Assembly (NCBI RefSeq): GCF_003051005.1
Contig: NZ_QAOW01000003.1
Coordinates: forward strand, 372,001 to 436,000
Source: Rhodococcus sp. OK519
GTDB lineage: Bacteria > Actinomycetota > Actinomycetes > Mycobacteriales > Mycobacteriaceae
Reading direction: 5' to 3'
DNA length: 64,000 bases
Below, piece by piece: positions 19,401-27,602 of this stretch. The notes under the pieces were generated by a model. The model saw only the letters and a program-made list of their open reading frames with translations, was not told where the DNA came from and did no database searches. Position 1 is the first letter of the stretch; each line of letters starts with the position of its first letter. The translations under genes and the position numbers were made by a program.

Positions 19401-20558
19401 ATGGCGCAGATTCGTGAGATCGATGTGGGAGCTCCGCAGACGCGTTTCGCACGCGGTTGGCACTGCATCGGACTGGAGAGCGAGTTCCTCGACGGCAAGC
19501 CGCACGCCGTGGAGGCATTCGGCACCAAGCTGGTGGTCTTCGCGGACAGCCAGGACAAGCTCCACGTTCTCGACGCGTACTGCCGGCACATGGGTGGGGA
19601 CCTCAGCCAGGGCGAGATCAAGGGCGACTCGGTCGCGTGCCCGTTCCACGACTGGCGCTGGGGCGGCAACGGCAAGTGCACCGACATCCCCTATGCCCGG
19701 CGCGTGCCGCCGATCGCGCGCACCCGCACGTGGGTCACGCTGCAGGAGAACAAGCAGCTGTTCATCTGGAACGACCCGGAGGGCAACCCCCCGCCGGACG
19801 ACGTCACGATTCCGCGCCTGCCGGAGGTGTTCACCGACGAGTGGACCGACTGGAAGTGGAACCGCATCCTCGTCGAGGGTTCCAACTGCCGCGAGATCGT
19901 CGACAACGTGGTCGACATGGCGCACTTCTTCTACGTTCACTTCGGCTTTCCGAAGTACTTCAAGAACGTCTTCGAGGGCCACATCGCGTCGCAGTTCCTG
20001 CAGAACCACGGCCGTCCCGACGTCGGGAGCATGGGCACCCAGTACGGCGATTCGGTGCTGGACTCGGAGGCGTCGTACTTCGGGCCGTCCTACATGGTCA
20101 ACTGGCTGCACAACAACTACAGCGGCTACAAGGTCGAGAGCATCCTGATCAACTGCCACTACCCGGTCAGCCAGGACTCCTTCGTGCTGATGTACGGCGT
20201 GGCCGTGCAGAAGCCGAAGGGCCTCGACGACGCCACCAGCGACAAGCTGGCGACGAAGTTCACCGAGGGCGTCGCCATGGGCTTCGAGCAGGACGTCGCG
20301 ATCTGGAAGAACAAGACCAAGATCGAGAATCCGCTGCTCTGCGAGGAGGACGGCCCGGTCTACCAGCTGCGTCGCTGGTACGACCAGTTCTACGTGGACG
20401 TCGCCGACATCGACGAGAAGGCGACGCAGCGCTTCGAGTTCGAGATCGACACCACCAAGGCCGTCGAGGCCTGGCAGCGCGAGGTCGACGCGAACCTGGC
20501 ACGCCAGGCGGAAGAGAAGGCGGCCGCCGAGGCGGCCGAGCACAAGACGGGAGTGTGA
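19401..20558 (+). CDS. kshA: 3-ketosteroid 9-alpha-monooxygenase, oxygenase subunit
   Basis: 385 residues. A Rieske [2Fe-2S] domain (CRHMGGDLSQG ... CPFHDWRWGG, about residues 60-90) is followed by the mononuclear-iron catalytic domain (DMAHFFYVHFG with His ligands, about residue 180). KshA with the reductase KshB 9-alpha-hydroxylates androstadienedione-type steroids so ring B opens. The length and sequence are those of KshA. It is preceded by a KstR site, followed after 2 nt by the small Cys-rich gene, and divergent from hsaA. kshB is not in the window. Confidence 0.95.
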   Translation: MAQIREIDVGAPQTRFARGWHCIGLESEFLDGKPHAVEAFGTKLVVFADSQDKLHVLDAYCRHMGGDLSQGEIKGDSVACPFHDWRWGGNGKCTDIPYARRVPPIARTRTWVTLQENKQLFIWNDPEGNPPPDDVTIPRLPEVFTDEWTDWKWNRILVEGSNCREIVDNVVDMAHFFYVHFGFPKYFKNVFEGHIASQFLQNHGRPDVGSMGTQYGDSVLDSEASYFGPSYMVNWLHNNYSGYKVESILINCHYPVSQDSFVLMYGVAVQKPKGLDDATSDKLATKFTEGVAMGFEQDVAIWKNKTKIENPLLCEEDGPVYQLRRWYDQFYVDVADIDEKATQRFEFEIDTTKAVEAWQREVDANLARQAEEKAAAEAAEHKTGV

Positions 20559-20560
20559 CG

Positions 20561-20908
20561 ATGACCTCGACCTGGGCCAAGGCCCCGAACTACGCCGACA
20601 GCCCGGCTCGGGTCGAGGCCGTCCGCGCACAGACCGTCGTCGACCAGCACACCTATCTCGAGCAGGGGCTGCAAGAGGTGGAGTGCCGCGCATGCGGCAC
20701 GTGTGTGCTCGTCCGGAAGAACAGCTTCAAGCACACCAGCATCCAGTGGCAGGGCGACCCCGCTCAGGTCTGTCCCGAGTTCGCGGGCGCCGGCGGGCGC
20801 ACCGGGTCACGCCAGACCTGCCCGCGCATGCTCAGCAGCATCCAGCACGCAGTGATGGAGGGCATTCTCGAGGTCGAGGAAGATCTGCCGACCAAATCCG
20901 CCAGCTGA
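20561..20908 (+). CDS. Small Cys-rich protein co-encoded with kshA (Rv3527-like)
   Basis: 115 residues with five Cys: C42-x2-C45-x2-C48 in ECRACGTC, plus Cys71 in QVCPEF and Cys87 in TCPRM. The pattern could bind zinc or an iron-sulfur cluster. The start is 2 nt after the kshA stop, so the two are expressed together. A hypothetical protein of this kind also follows kshA in M. tuberculosis (Rv3527, from memory). Function is not established; assembly or electron-transfer partner of the oxygenase is an inference. It is not a recognisable ferredoxin. Confidence 0.75.
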   Translation: MTSTWAKAPNYADSPARVEAVRAQTVVDQHTYLEQGLQEVECRACGTCVLVRKNSFKHTSIQWQGDPAQVCPEFAGAGGRTGSRQTCPRMLSSIQHAVMEGILEVEEDLPTKSAS

Positions 20909-20916
20909 TCGTGAAA

Positions 20917-20956
20917 CGGCGAGGCCCCGGACGAATCGTCGTCCGGGGCCTCGCCG
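20917..20956 (+). terminator. Terminator after the kshA operon
   Basis: Perfect 18-bp GC-rich stem (20917-20934 with 20939-20956) and a 4-nt loop, 8 nt after the stop codon. It should end kshA transcription before kstD. Confidence 0.85.
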
Positions 20957-21084
20957 TGTTCCGGAGCACCCCGCTCGCCTCCACGCACGTGCCGACGGCT
21001 GCAACAGGTGTTCGTTTACCCCTGAAGCTACGGCAAAGCTTCGTCAATACTTCCTGGCAGAAAGCATGGACTGGCACGCACCTC

Positions 21085-21102
21085 GTTCTATAACGTGTTC
21101 TA
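21085..21102 (+). promoter_or_regulatory. KstR-type operator abutting the kstD start
   Basis: GTTCTATAACGTGTTCTA ends one base before the ATG at 21104. TATAAC at 21089-21094 is placed as a -10 element with the expected start of transcription at or next to the ATG, so the mRNA is probably leaderless. Confidence 0.78.
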
Positions 21103-21103
21103 C

Positions 21104-22807
21104 ATGAGCAAGCAGGAATACGACATCGTCGTCGTCGGCAGCGGCGCTGCCGGCATGACCGCAGCCCTGACCGCAGCACACAAGGGGCTCAGTGCAGTCG
21201 TGATCGAGAAGGCCGCCCACTACGGCGGCTCGTCCGCGCGGTCGGGCGGAGGCGTCTGGATCCCCAACAACGAGGTGCTGAAGCGGGACGGCGTCACCGA
21301 CACCGTCGACGCCGCGCGGACCTACCTCCACGGCATCATCGGGGACGTCGTCGATCCCGCGAAGATCGACACCTACATCGACCGTGGCCCGGAGATGCTG
21401 TCGTTCGTCCTGAAGAACAGCGCACTCGAACTGCAGTGGGTGCAGGACTACTCGGACTACTACCCCGAGGCCCCCGGTGGGCGTCTCGGCGGCCGGTCGG
21501 TCGAACCGGTTCCGTTCGACGGCAACCGCCTCGGCGACGACCGCGACAACCTCGAGCCCGACTACGTGAAGGCGCCGCGAAACTTCGTCATCACGCAGGC
21601 CGACTACCGCTGGCTCAACCTGCTGATGCGCAACCGCCGCGGCCCAGTGCGCGCGATGAAGGTCGGCATGCGATTCCTGGCGGCCAAGGCCCGTGGCAAG
21701 GACCTGCTCGTCCGCGGTCAGGCGCTCATGGCCGGCATGCGAATCGGCCTGCGCGACGCCGGTGTCCCGATCCTGCTGAACACCCCACTCACCGAGCTGT
21801 ACACCGAGGACGGCGCGGTTCGCGGCGTGAAGGTGCTCATCGACGGCCCCGACGGACCCACCGAGCAGATCATCCGCGCGCGTCACGGCGTCGTGCTGGG
21901 CTCCGGAGGGTTCGAGCACAACGACGAGATGCGCAAGAAGTACCAGCGCGCCCCGATCGGCACCGAATGGACCGTCGGCGCCAAGGCCAATACCGGTGAC
22001 GGCATCGCCGCCGGCCAGAAACTGGGTGCGGCAGTCGAGTTCATGGAGGACTCGTGGTGGGGTCCGTCGATTCCACTCACGGGCGGCCCGTGGTTCGCGC
22101 TGTCCGAGCGCACCCTGCCGGGCTGCATGATGGTCAACACCCGCGGCAAGCGCTTCGGCAACGAGGCCGCACCGTACGTCGAGGCGACGCACATGATGTA
22201 CGGCGGCAAGTACGGCCACGGCGAGGGCCCGGGCGAGAACATCCCCACCTGGATGATCCTCGACCAGCGTTACCGCAACCGGTACACGTTCGCGGGCATC
22301 ACGCCCCGCTCGCCGTTCCCGGGACGCTGGCTCAAGGCCGGCGTGGTCGTCAAGGCGAACACGATCGCCGAGCTCGCCGAGAAGACCGGGCTGCCGGCCG
22401 ACACCCTCGCCTCGACCGTCGAGCGGTTCAACGGCTTCGCCCGCAACGGCAAGGACGAGGACTTCGGTCGCGGAGACAGCGGCTACGACCACTACTACGG
22501 TGATCCCCGCCTGAAGAACCCCAGCCTCGGGGAGATCAGCAAGGCGCCGTTCTACGCGATCAAAATGGTGCCCGGCGACCTCGGGACCAAGGGCGGCATC
22601 CGCACCGACGTCGACGGCCGCGCGCTGCGCGAGGACGGCTCGGTGATCGAGGGCCTGTACGCGGCCGGCAACTGCAGCTCACCGGTCATGGGGCACACGT
22701 ACGCCGGACCGGGCGCGACCATCGGACCGGCGATGACCTTCGCCTACCTCGCGGTTCTCGACATCGCGGACCGCGCCCGTGCCACAGCGCCGTCCGTGAC
22801 GAACTGA
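21104..22807 (+). CDS. kstD: 3-oxosteroid 1-dehydrogenase
   Basis: 567 residues, FAD flavoprotein of the succinate dehydrogenase/fumarate reductase type: VVVGSGAAGMTAALTAA at the N-terminus, GGSSARSGGGVWIPNN, and C-terminal GLYAAGNCSSPVMGHTYAGPGATIGPAMTF. The sequence matches M. tuberculosis KstD (Rv3537) from memory. It desaturates C1-C2 of 3-ketosteroids; together with KshA this opens ring B and aromatises ring A. No Shine-Dalgarno sequence precedes ATG 21104, because the operator sits there. It is followed after 12 nt by the hydratase gene. Confidence 0.95.
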   Translation: MSKQEYDIVVVGSGAAGMTAALTAAHKGLSAVVIEKAAHYGGSSARSGGGVWIPNNEVLKRDGVTDTVDAARTYLHGIIGDVVDPAKIDTYIDRGPEMLSFVLKNSALELQWVQDYSDYYPEAPGGRLGGRSVEPVPFDGNRLGDDRDNLEPDYVKAPRNFVITQADYRWLNLLMRNRRGPVRAMKVGMRFLAAKARGKDLLVRGQALMAGMRIGLRDAGVPILLNTPLTELYTEDGAVRGVKVLIDGPDGPTEQIIRARHGVVLGSGGFEHNDEMRKKYQRAPIGTEWTVGAKANTGDGIAAGQKLGAAVEFMEDSWWGPSIPLTGGPWFALSERTLPGCMMVNTRGKRFGNEAAPYVEATHMMYGGKYGHGEGPGENIPTWMILDQRYRNRYTFAGITPRSPFPGRWLKAGVVVKANTIAELAEKTGLPADTLASTVERFNGFARNGKDEDFGRGDSGYDHYYGDPRLKNPSLGEISKAPFYAIKMVPGDLGTKGGIRTDVDGRALREDGSVIEGLYAAGNCSSPVMGHTYAGPGATIGPAMTFAYLAVLDIADRARATAPSVTN

Positions 22808-22819
22808 CAGGAGACGCCA

Positions 22820-23680
22820 GTGCCCATCGATCCGTCGATCGCGATCGGAGCCGAGCTACCGGCCCAGGAATTCTCCTGGACGCCCTCGGACGTGCAGCTG
22901 TACCACCTCGGAATCGGTGTGGGCGCAAGCCCACTCGACCCGCGCGAGTTGCACTACCTCGATGACGCCAAGCCGCAGGTACTGCCGACGTTCGCGACTG
23001 TCGTCGCGAACATCCACGCGACCGAGGCGCCGCGGGTCTCGTTCCCCGGCGTCGAGATCGACCTGGGCAAGGTCGTCCACGGAAGCCAGGAAGTAACCGT
23101 CCACCAGCCGATTCCGGCGAGTGGGTCGGCGCGGACCACGACGCGGATCGTCGAGGTGTGGGACAAGGGCAAAGCGGCGGTGATCGTGCAGGAGTCGGCC
23201 ACGGTCGCGCTCGACGGTTCGCCGCTGTGGACGGCCCGCTCGTCCATCTTCGCGCGCGGCGAGGGTGGTTTCGGGGGTGAACGAGGCCCGTCCGAATCCG
23301 TCGCGTTGCCCGACAGGACACCGGATTTCGAGTCGATCTCGCAGGTACTGCCGCAGCAGGCGCTCCTGTACCGGATGTGCGGCGACAGGAACCCATTGCA
23401 CTCAGATCCGGCATTTGCGACCGCGGCGGGCTTCCCTGCGCCTATTCTGCATGGACTGTGCACCTACGGGATCGTCTGCAAGGCGGCTACCGACACCGTG
23501 CTCGACGGTGATGCCAGCCGCGTCAAGGGATTTCGCGCGCGTTTCGCCGGGGTAGTCTTCCCCGGCGAATCGCTTCGGACGCGAATGTGGCGCGACGGTG
23601 ACCAACTGCTGATCTCTGCAACCGTTCCCGAGCGCGACGACTCGCCGGCTCTGGCCGACGTCGTGCTCACTGTCGCCTAG
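22820..23680 (+). CDS. MaoC-like 2-enoyl-CoA hydratase (Rv3538/Hsd4B-like)
   Basis: 286 residues with a double hot-dog layout: N-terminal half (DVQLYHLGIGVGA, hydrating-enzyme N-domain) and C-terminal MaoC domain with the catalytic Asp-x4-His motif in GDRNPLHSDPAFA near residue 195. It hydrates trans-2-enoyl-CoA, here most likely a steroid side-chain intermediate. GTG 22820 follows CAGGAGAC. The kstD-hydratase order is the same as Rv3537-Rv3538 in M. tuberculosis, so the two probably share the kstD promoter. Confidence 0.87.
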   Translation: MPIDPSIAIGAELPAQEFSWTPSDVQLYHLGIGVGASPLDPRELHYLDDAKPQVLPTFATVVANIHATEAPRVSFPGVEIDLGKVVHGSQEVTVHQPIPASGSARTTTRIVEVWDKGKAAVIVQESATVALDGSPLWTARSSIFARGEGGFGGERGPSESVALPDRTPDFESISQVLPQQALLYRMCGDRNPLHSDPAFATAAGFPAPILHGLCTYGIVCKAATDTVLDGDASRVKGFRARFAGVVFPGESLRTRMWRDGDQLLISATVPERDDSPALADVVLTVA

Positions 23681-23701
23681 CGACGTCCGCACACAGCTGT
23701 A

Positions 23702-23735
23702 CCGGTCGGGTCGGCAATCGCGTCGGCCCGACCGG
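23702..23735 (+). terminator. Hairpin after the kstD operon
   Basis: Twelve-bp stem CCGGTCGGGTCG/CGGCCCGACCGG (one G-U) with a 10-nt loop in the gap before the cholesterol oxidase gene. There is no U-tract. Confidence 0.5.
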
Positions 23736-23784
23736 GAGTATCCGCACCGTACTTCTTTCCCCTCACACAACTTGGAGTACACGA

Positions 23785-25632
23785 ATGACGCTCAACGACG
23801 AGCAGTTGCGGCTGTCCCGGCGAGGATTCCTTGCCGCGGGCGCCGCGGGCGCCGGCGTGCTGGCGGCCGGCGCACTCGGTGGCTGGACCCCGGCCTTCGC
23901 GGTTCCGGCCGGTTCCACCGCTTCCCTCGGATCGCTCGGATCGTCCGGCCCGGTCGCGCCGCTCCCGACGCCGCCGAACTTCCCGAACGGGATCGCACTT
24001 TTCCAGCAGGCGTACCAGAACTGGTCCAAGGAGATCATGCTGGACGCCACGTGGGTCTGCTCCCCCAAGACGGCGCAGGACGTGGTCGTCCTTGTCAATT
24101 GGGCGCACGACAACGGGTACAAGATCCGTCCGCGCGGCGCGATGCACGGCTGGACCCCGCTCACCGTCGTGCACGGCTCGAACGTCGACAAGGTGATCCT
24201 CGCCGACACCATGACGCACCTCAACAGTGTCGCGGTGAACGCGGGCGGTAGCCCGGCCACGGTCACCGCCGACGCCGGCGCCAGCATCGAGGCCATCGTC
24301 ACCGAACTGCAGACGCACAACCTCGGCTGGGCCAACCTGCCGGCGCCGGGCGTGCTGTCGATCGGCGGTGCCCTCGCGGTCAACGCCCACGGCGCGGCAC
24401 TGCCCGCCGACGGCGAGGCGCCCGTCGCGGGCCACACGTTCGGCTCGCTGAGCAACCTCGTCACCTCGCTCACCGCGGTGGTGTGGGACGCGAACGCGAA
24501 TGCGTACGCCCTGAAGACGTACCAGCGCAACGACCCCGATATCACCCCGATGCTCACCAACCTCGGGCGCTGTTTCCTCACCTCGGTGACGATGCAGGCC
24601 GGCCCGAACGTTCGCCAGCGGTGCCAGAGCTACACCGACATCCCTTGGCGGGAGTTGTTCGCAGCAAAGGGCACCCCGGGTCGCACCTTCGAGAAGTTCA
24701 TCGCCGAAAGCGGTCGCGCCGAGGCCATTTGGTACCCGTTCACCGAGAACCCCTGGATGAAGGTCTGGTCGAACTCGCCGACCAGGCCGGAAGAGTCGCA
24801 CGTGGTCGGCAGCGCCACCGGAAGCGCCTCCCTCGTCGGAAAGCCGCCGCAGTCTCGTGAGGTCACGGGGCCCTACAACTACATCTTCTCCGACAACCTG
24901 CCGGAGCCGATCACCGACATGATCGGTGCGATGAACGCCGGTAATCCCGGAATCGCGCCGCTCTTCGGGCCCGTGATGTACGGCACCACCGTCGCCGGGT
25001 TGTCCGCGACCAACGCCTACGACATCTGGGGCTGGTCGAAGGATGTGCAGTTCTACATCAAGGCCACGACGCTGCGGCTCACCGAGGGCGGCGGCGCCGT
25101 CGTCACGAGCCGTGCCAATATCGCGACGGTGATCCACGACTTCACCGTGTGGTTCAACGAGCGCATCGAGTTCTACCGCGCCAAGGGCGAGTTCCCGCTC
25201 AACGGCCCGGTCGAGATCCGCTGCTGCGGCCTGGACCAGCCCGCGGACGTCCAGGTGCCGTCGGCCGGCCCGCCGACCATTTCGGCTACCCGCCCGCGTC
25301 CCGACCACCCCGAGTGGGACGTCGCCATCTGGCTGAACGTTCTCGGCGTTCCAGGCACCCCCGGCATGTTCGAGTTCTATCGGGAGATGGAGCAGTGGAT
25401 GCGGACGCACTACAACAACAACGACGCCACGTTCCGTCCCGAGTGGTCGAAGGGCTGGGCGTTCGGCCCCGACCCGTACACCGACGCCGACATCGTCACG
25501 AACAAGATGCGGGCCACCTACCTCGAGGGCGTGCCGGCCACCGAGAACTGGGACACCGCCCGGGCGCGGTTCAACGAGATAGACCCGCACCGCATCTTCA
25601 GCAACGGCTTCATGGATCAGCTGCTGCCGTAG
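23785..25632 (+). CDS. Exported cholesterol oxidase, covalent-FAD (type II) class
   Basis: 615 residues with a Tat signal (LSRRGFLAAGAAGAGVLAAG). It belongs to the vanillyl-alcohol-oxidase fold like Brevibacterium sterolicum BCO2, not to the GMC-type ChoE/ChoA enzymes. His121 in RPRGAMHGW is placed to carry the covalent 8-alpha-histidyl FAD, and Glu-x-Arg in NGPVEIRCCG matches the catalytic Glu475/Arg477 pair of that enzyme. It oxidises and isomerises cholesterol to cholest-4-en-3-one outside the membrane. A hairpin at 25654-25698 follows. No KstR box was seen in its upstream 100 nt. Confidence 0.9.
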   Translation: MTLNDEQLRLSRRGFLAAGAAGAGVLAAGALGGWTPAFAVPAGSTASLGSLGSSGPVAPLPTPPNFPNGIALFQQAYQNWSKEIMLDATWVCSPKTAQDVVVLVNWAHDNGYKIRPRGAMHGWTPLTVVHGSNVDKVILADTMTHLNSVAVNAGGSPATVTADAGASIEAIVTELQTHNLGWANLPAPGVLSIGGALAVNAHGAALPADGEAPVAGHTFGSLSNLVTSLTAVVWDANANAYALKTYQRNDPDITPMLTNLGRCFLTSVTMQAGPNVRQRCQSYTDIPWRELFAAKGTPGRTFEKFIAESGRAEAIWYPFTENPWMKVWSNSPTRPEESHVVGSATGSASLVGKPPQSREVTGPYNYIFSDNLPEPITDMIGAMNAGNPGIAPLFGPVMYGTTVAGLSATNAYDIWGWSKDVQFYIKATTLRLTEGGGAVVTSRANIATVIHDFTVWFNERIEFYRAKGEFPLNGPVEIRCCGLDQPADVQVPSAGPPTISATRPRPDHPEWDVAIWLNVLGVPGTPGMFEFYREMEQWMRTHYNNNDATFRPEWSKGWAFGPDPYTDADIVTNKMRATYLEGVPATENWDTARARFNEIDPHRIFSNGFMDQLLP

Positions 25633-25653
25633 GGTAGCCCGATCCTGCTCCAC

Positions 25654-25698
25654 CGACGCCGGTGGTGCCTGCGTAACCACGCGGCACCGCCGGCGTCG
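25654..25698 (+). terminator. Terminator after cholesterol oxidase
   Basis: Sixteen-bp stem (25654-25669 with 25683-25698, one G-U) and a 13-nt loop, starting about 20 nt past the stop codon. Confidence 0.7.
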
Positions 25699-25772
25699 TC
25701 GTGCGCCGGGTGTTCTGCGTCGGCGTACCGTCGAAAGTGATCGGTGGCAGTCGCGAACGAGGGAGTGCCGTC

Positions 25773-26138
25773 ATGACATCGACGAATCCGGAACCCGCTC
25801 CTCCCCCGGCTGCGTCCGGTTCGCCGCAGCCGCCCCAACAGCCACCGCCACCACCGCCGAGCAACGCCGGCTGGGCGGTCGCCTCCCTGGTCGCCTTCTG
25901 GCCCCTCGCGTTCGCGGCGTTCAGCAACGCGTTCGAGGTGTACCCCAGGTGGGCGCGCGGCGACTACGCGGGAGCGCAGTTCGCGTCCGACCGGGTACGC
26001 AAACTCGGTCAGTTGTCGCTCTGGATCCTCGGTGGGATCCTCGTGCTGCTCGCGATCGCGTACATCGTCATGGCCGCGGTGTGGATCTCGCACGGCGGCT
26101 ACGACGACAACTGGCACCGCGGTCGGATGGGCTGGTAG
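25773..26138 (+). CDS. CD225/dispanin-family membrane protein
   Basis: 121 residues: a Pro-rich cytoplasmic N-terminus (about 30 residues), then two hydrophobic segments (GWAVASLVAFWPLAFAAFSNAF and LWILGGILVLLAIAYIVMAAVW) separated by an amphipathic loop with the YPRWARGDYAGAQFASDRVRKLGQ pattern of CD225 proteins. Function in bacteria is unknown. ATG 25773 was chosen as the start just before the Pro-rich part. It is convergent with the MFS gene. Confidence 0.75.
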   Translation: MTSTNPEPAPPPAASGSPQPPQQPPPPPPSNAGWAVASLVAFWPLAFAAFSNAFEVYPRWARGDYAGAQFASDRVRKLGQLSLWILGGILVLLAIAYIVMAAVWISHGGYDDNWHRGRMGW

Positions 26139-26141
26139 CGG

Positions 26142-27602
26142 TCAGCTCACGCGGGCCGGGTCGTGCCCGGCAGACGTCGTATCCGCGGGCGATGCCGTCG
26201 GCCGGTGCCGTATCGGCACGCACACGACGACGATGAGCGCCACCGCCGACACCGCCGCCCCGAGCCAGAACAGCCGGTCCAGCCCGATCGGTGACGGCAC
26301 CGCTGCTGCGCCGACCATGACCGCGGATGCGGCGATGACAGCGGCGCCGACGGCGCTCGCCGCCGAGGTTCCGACGGCCCGAACCAGGCTGTTGACACTG
26401 TTGGCCGACGCCGTCTGATCGAGCGGGACAGCCGTCGTGATCAGCACCGGCATCGCGGCGAGTGCAAACGCGACACCGATCGAGACGATGAACGCGCTGA
26501 TTCCCACTGTGAGGACACTGCTGCCGAGCACACCGCGCTCGGCGAATCCGAGACTGATCGCACCGGCCCCCACGGCCAGTGTCACGCCGGCACCCCAGAC
26601 GCGAATCATCGCGGCCGACACCGGAGCGAGGAAGATCATCACGACCCCGCCGGGCAGCATCACGAGACCGGCCGCCGCGGCGCTGAGTCCGAGTCCATGT
26701 CCGGTCGTTGTCGGCACCTGGAGTTCCTGCGTGGACGCGTACGAGCTGAGGAACATCGCGAAACCGAGGAGCAACGCGCACAGATTGGACACCAGGACGG
26801 GACGCCGGACCGAGGTCCTGAGGTCGACAAGAGGATGGGATACCTTCAGCTCCAGCGGGATCCACACCGCGAGCCCGATTGCACCGGCGACCGCAAGTCC
26901 CACGGTCGGCAGGCTTCCCCACCCCCAGGTACCGCCCTTGGAGATCGCGAGCAGCATTGCGCTCAGCGCCGACGTCAACAGCGTCGCACCCAGGTAGTCG
27001 AATCGTCCCGCGGCCCGAGTGGTCGACTCCGGAACCACGAACGGCAGCAGCGCCGCCATCACGACCGCGAAAGCCGCGGGAACCCAGAAGAGGGACTGCC
27101 AGCCGAGGTGCTCGTGGAGGACACCGGCGAGCGGCATCCCGAGCACACTGCCGATACCGATCGTCGCACTCATCAACGCCACACCGCTGCCGAGCCGTGC
27201 CGGCGGCAGGACTTCGCGCATCATGCTGATGCCGATCGGCATGAGCGCCATCGCGAAGCCCTGCAACCCGCGGCCGACGACCGCCGTCGCGAAGCCCGAT
27301 CCGACGGCGGCGACGACCGAGCCCGTCACCATGAGCCCGAGACACACCAGCATCATCGCGCGTTTGCCGAACATGTCGGCGAGTTTGCCGATGAGCGGCG
27401 TACCCACCGCGCCGGTCAGCAGCGTGACGGTGACCAACCACGACGCGCTCGTCGGCGGGACACCGAGGTCGACGGCGAACGCCGGCAGCACGGGCACGAC
27501 GAGGGTCTGGAGGAGCGCGACGAGGATCCCGCTCAGGCTCAGGACACCGATGACGAGCCCGCTCCGCGCAGTGCGCGAAGCGGGCGTCGCATCGACTGTC
27601 AC
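26142..27602 (-). CDS. MFS transporter, DHA2 (14-TMS) drug/H+ antiporter-like
   Basis: 486 residues with about 14 hydrophobic segments. The motif-A-like loop GKLADMFGKRAMM follows TM2, and GRGLQGFAMALMPIGISM is the DHA2 TM4 region. Such transporters export drugs or toxic metabolites. The GTG start overlaps the stop of the SDR gene (GTGA), so the two are coupled and the transporter may export the SDR's substrate or product. Confidence 0.87.
   Translation of the reverse strand: MTVDATPASRTARSGLVIGVLSLSGILVALLQTLVVPVLPAFAVDLGVPPTSASWLVTVTLLTGAVGTPLIGKLADMFGKRAMMLVCLGLMVTGSVVAAVGSGFATAVVGRGLQGFAMALMPIGISMMREVLPPARLGSGVALMSATIGIGSVLGMPLAGVLHEHLGWQSLFWVPAAFAVVMAALLPFVVPESTTRAAGRFDYLGATLLTSALSAMLLAISKGGTWGWGSLPTVGLAVAGAIGLAVWIPLELKVSHPLVDLRTSVRRPVLVSNLCALLLGFAMFLSSYASTQELQVPTTTGHGLGLSAAAAGLVMLPGGVVMIFLAPVSAAMIRVWGAGVTLAVGAGAISLGFAERGVLGSSVLTVGISAFIVSIGVAFALAAMPVLITTAVPLDQTASANSVNSLVRAVGTSAASAVGAAVIAASAVMVGAAAVPSPIGLDRLFWLGAAVSAVALIVVVCVPIRHRPTASPADTTSAGHDPARVS

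Noticed and set aside
23677-25680. A 667-codon open frame opposite the cholesterol oxidase gene
   Set aside because: Shadow of a conserved gene; Arg/Gly/Val-rich product without family features.
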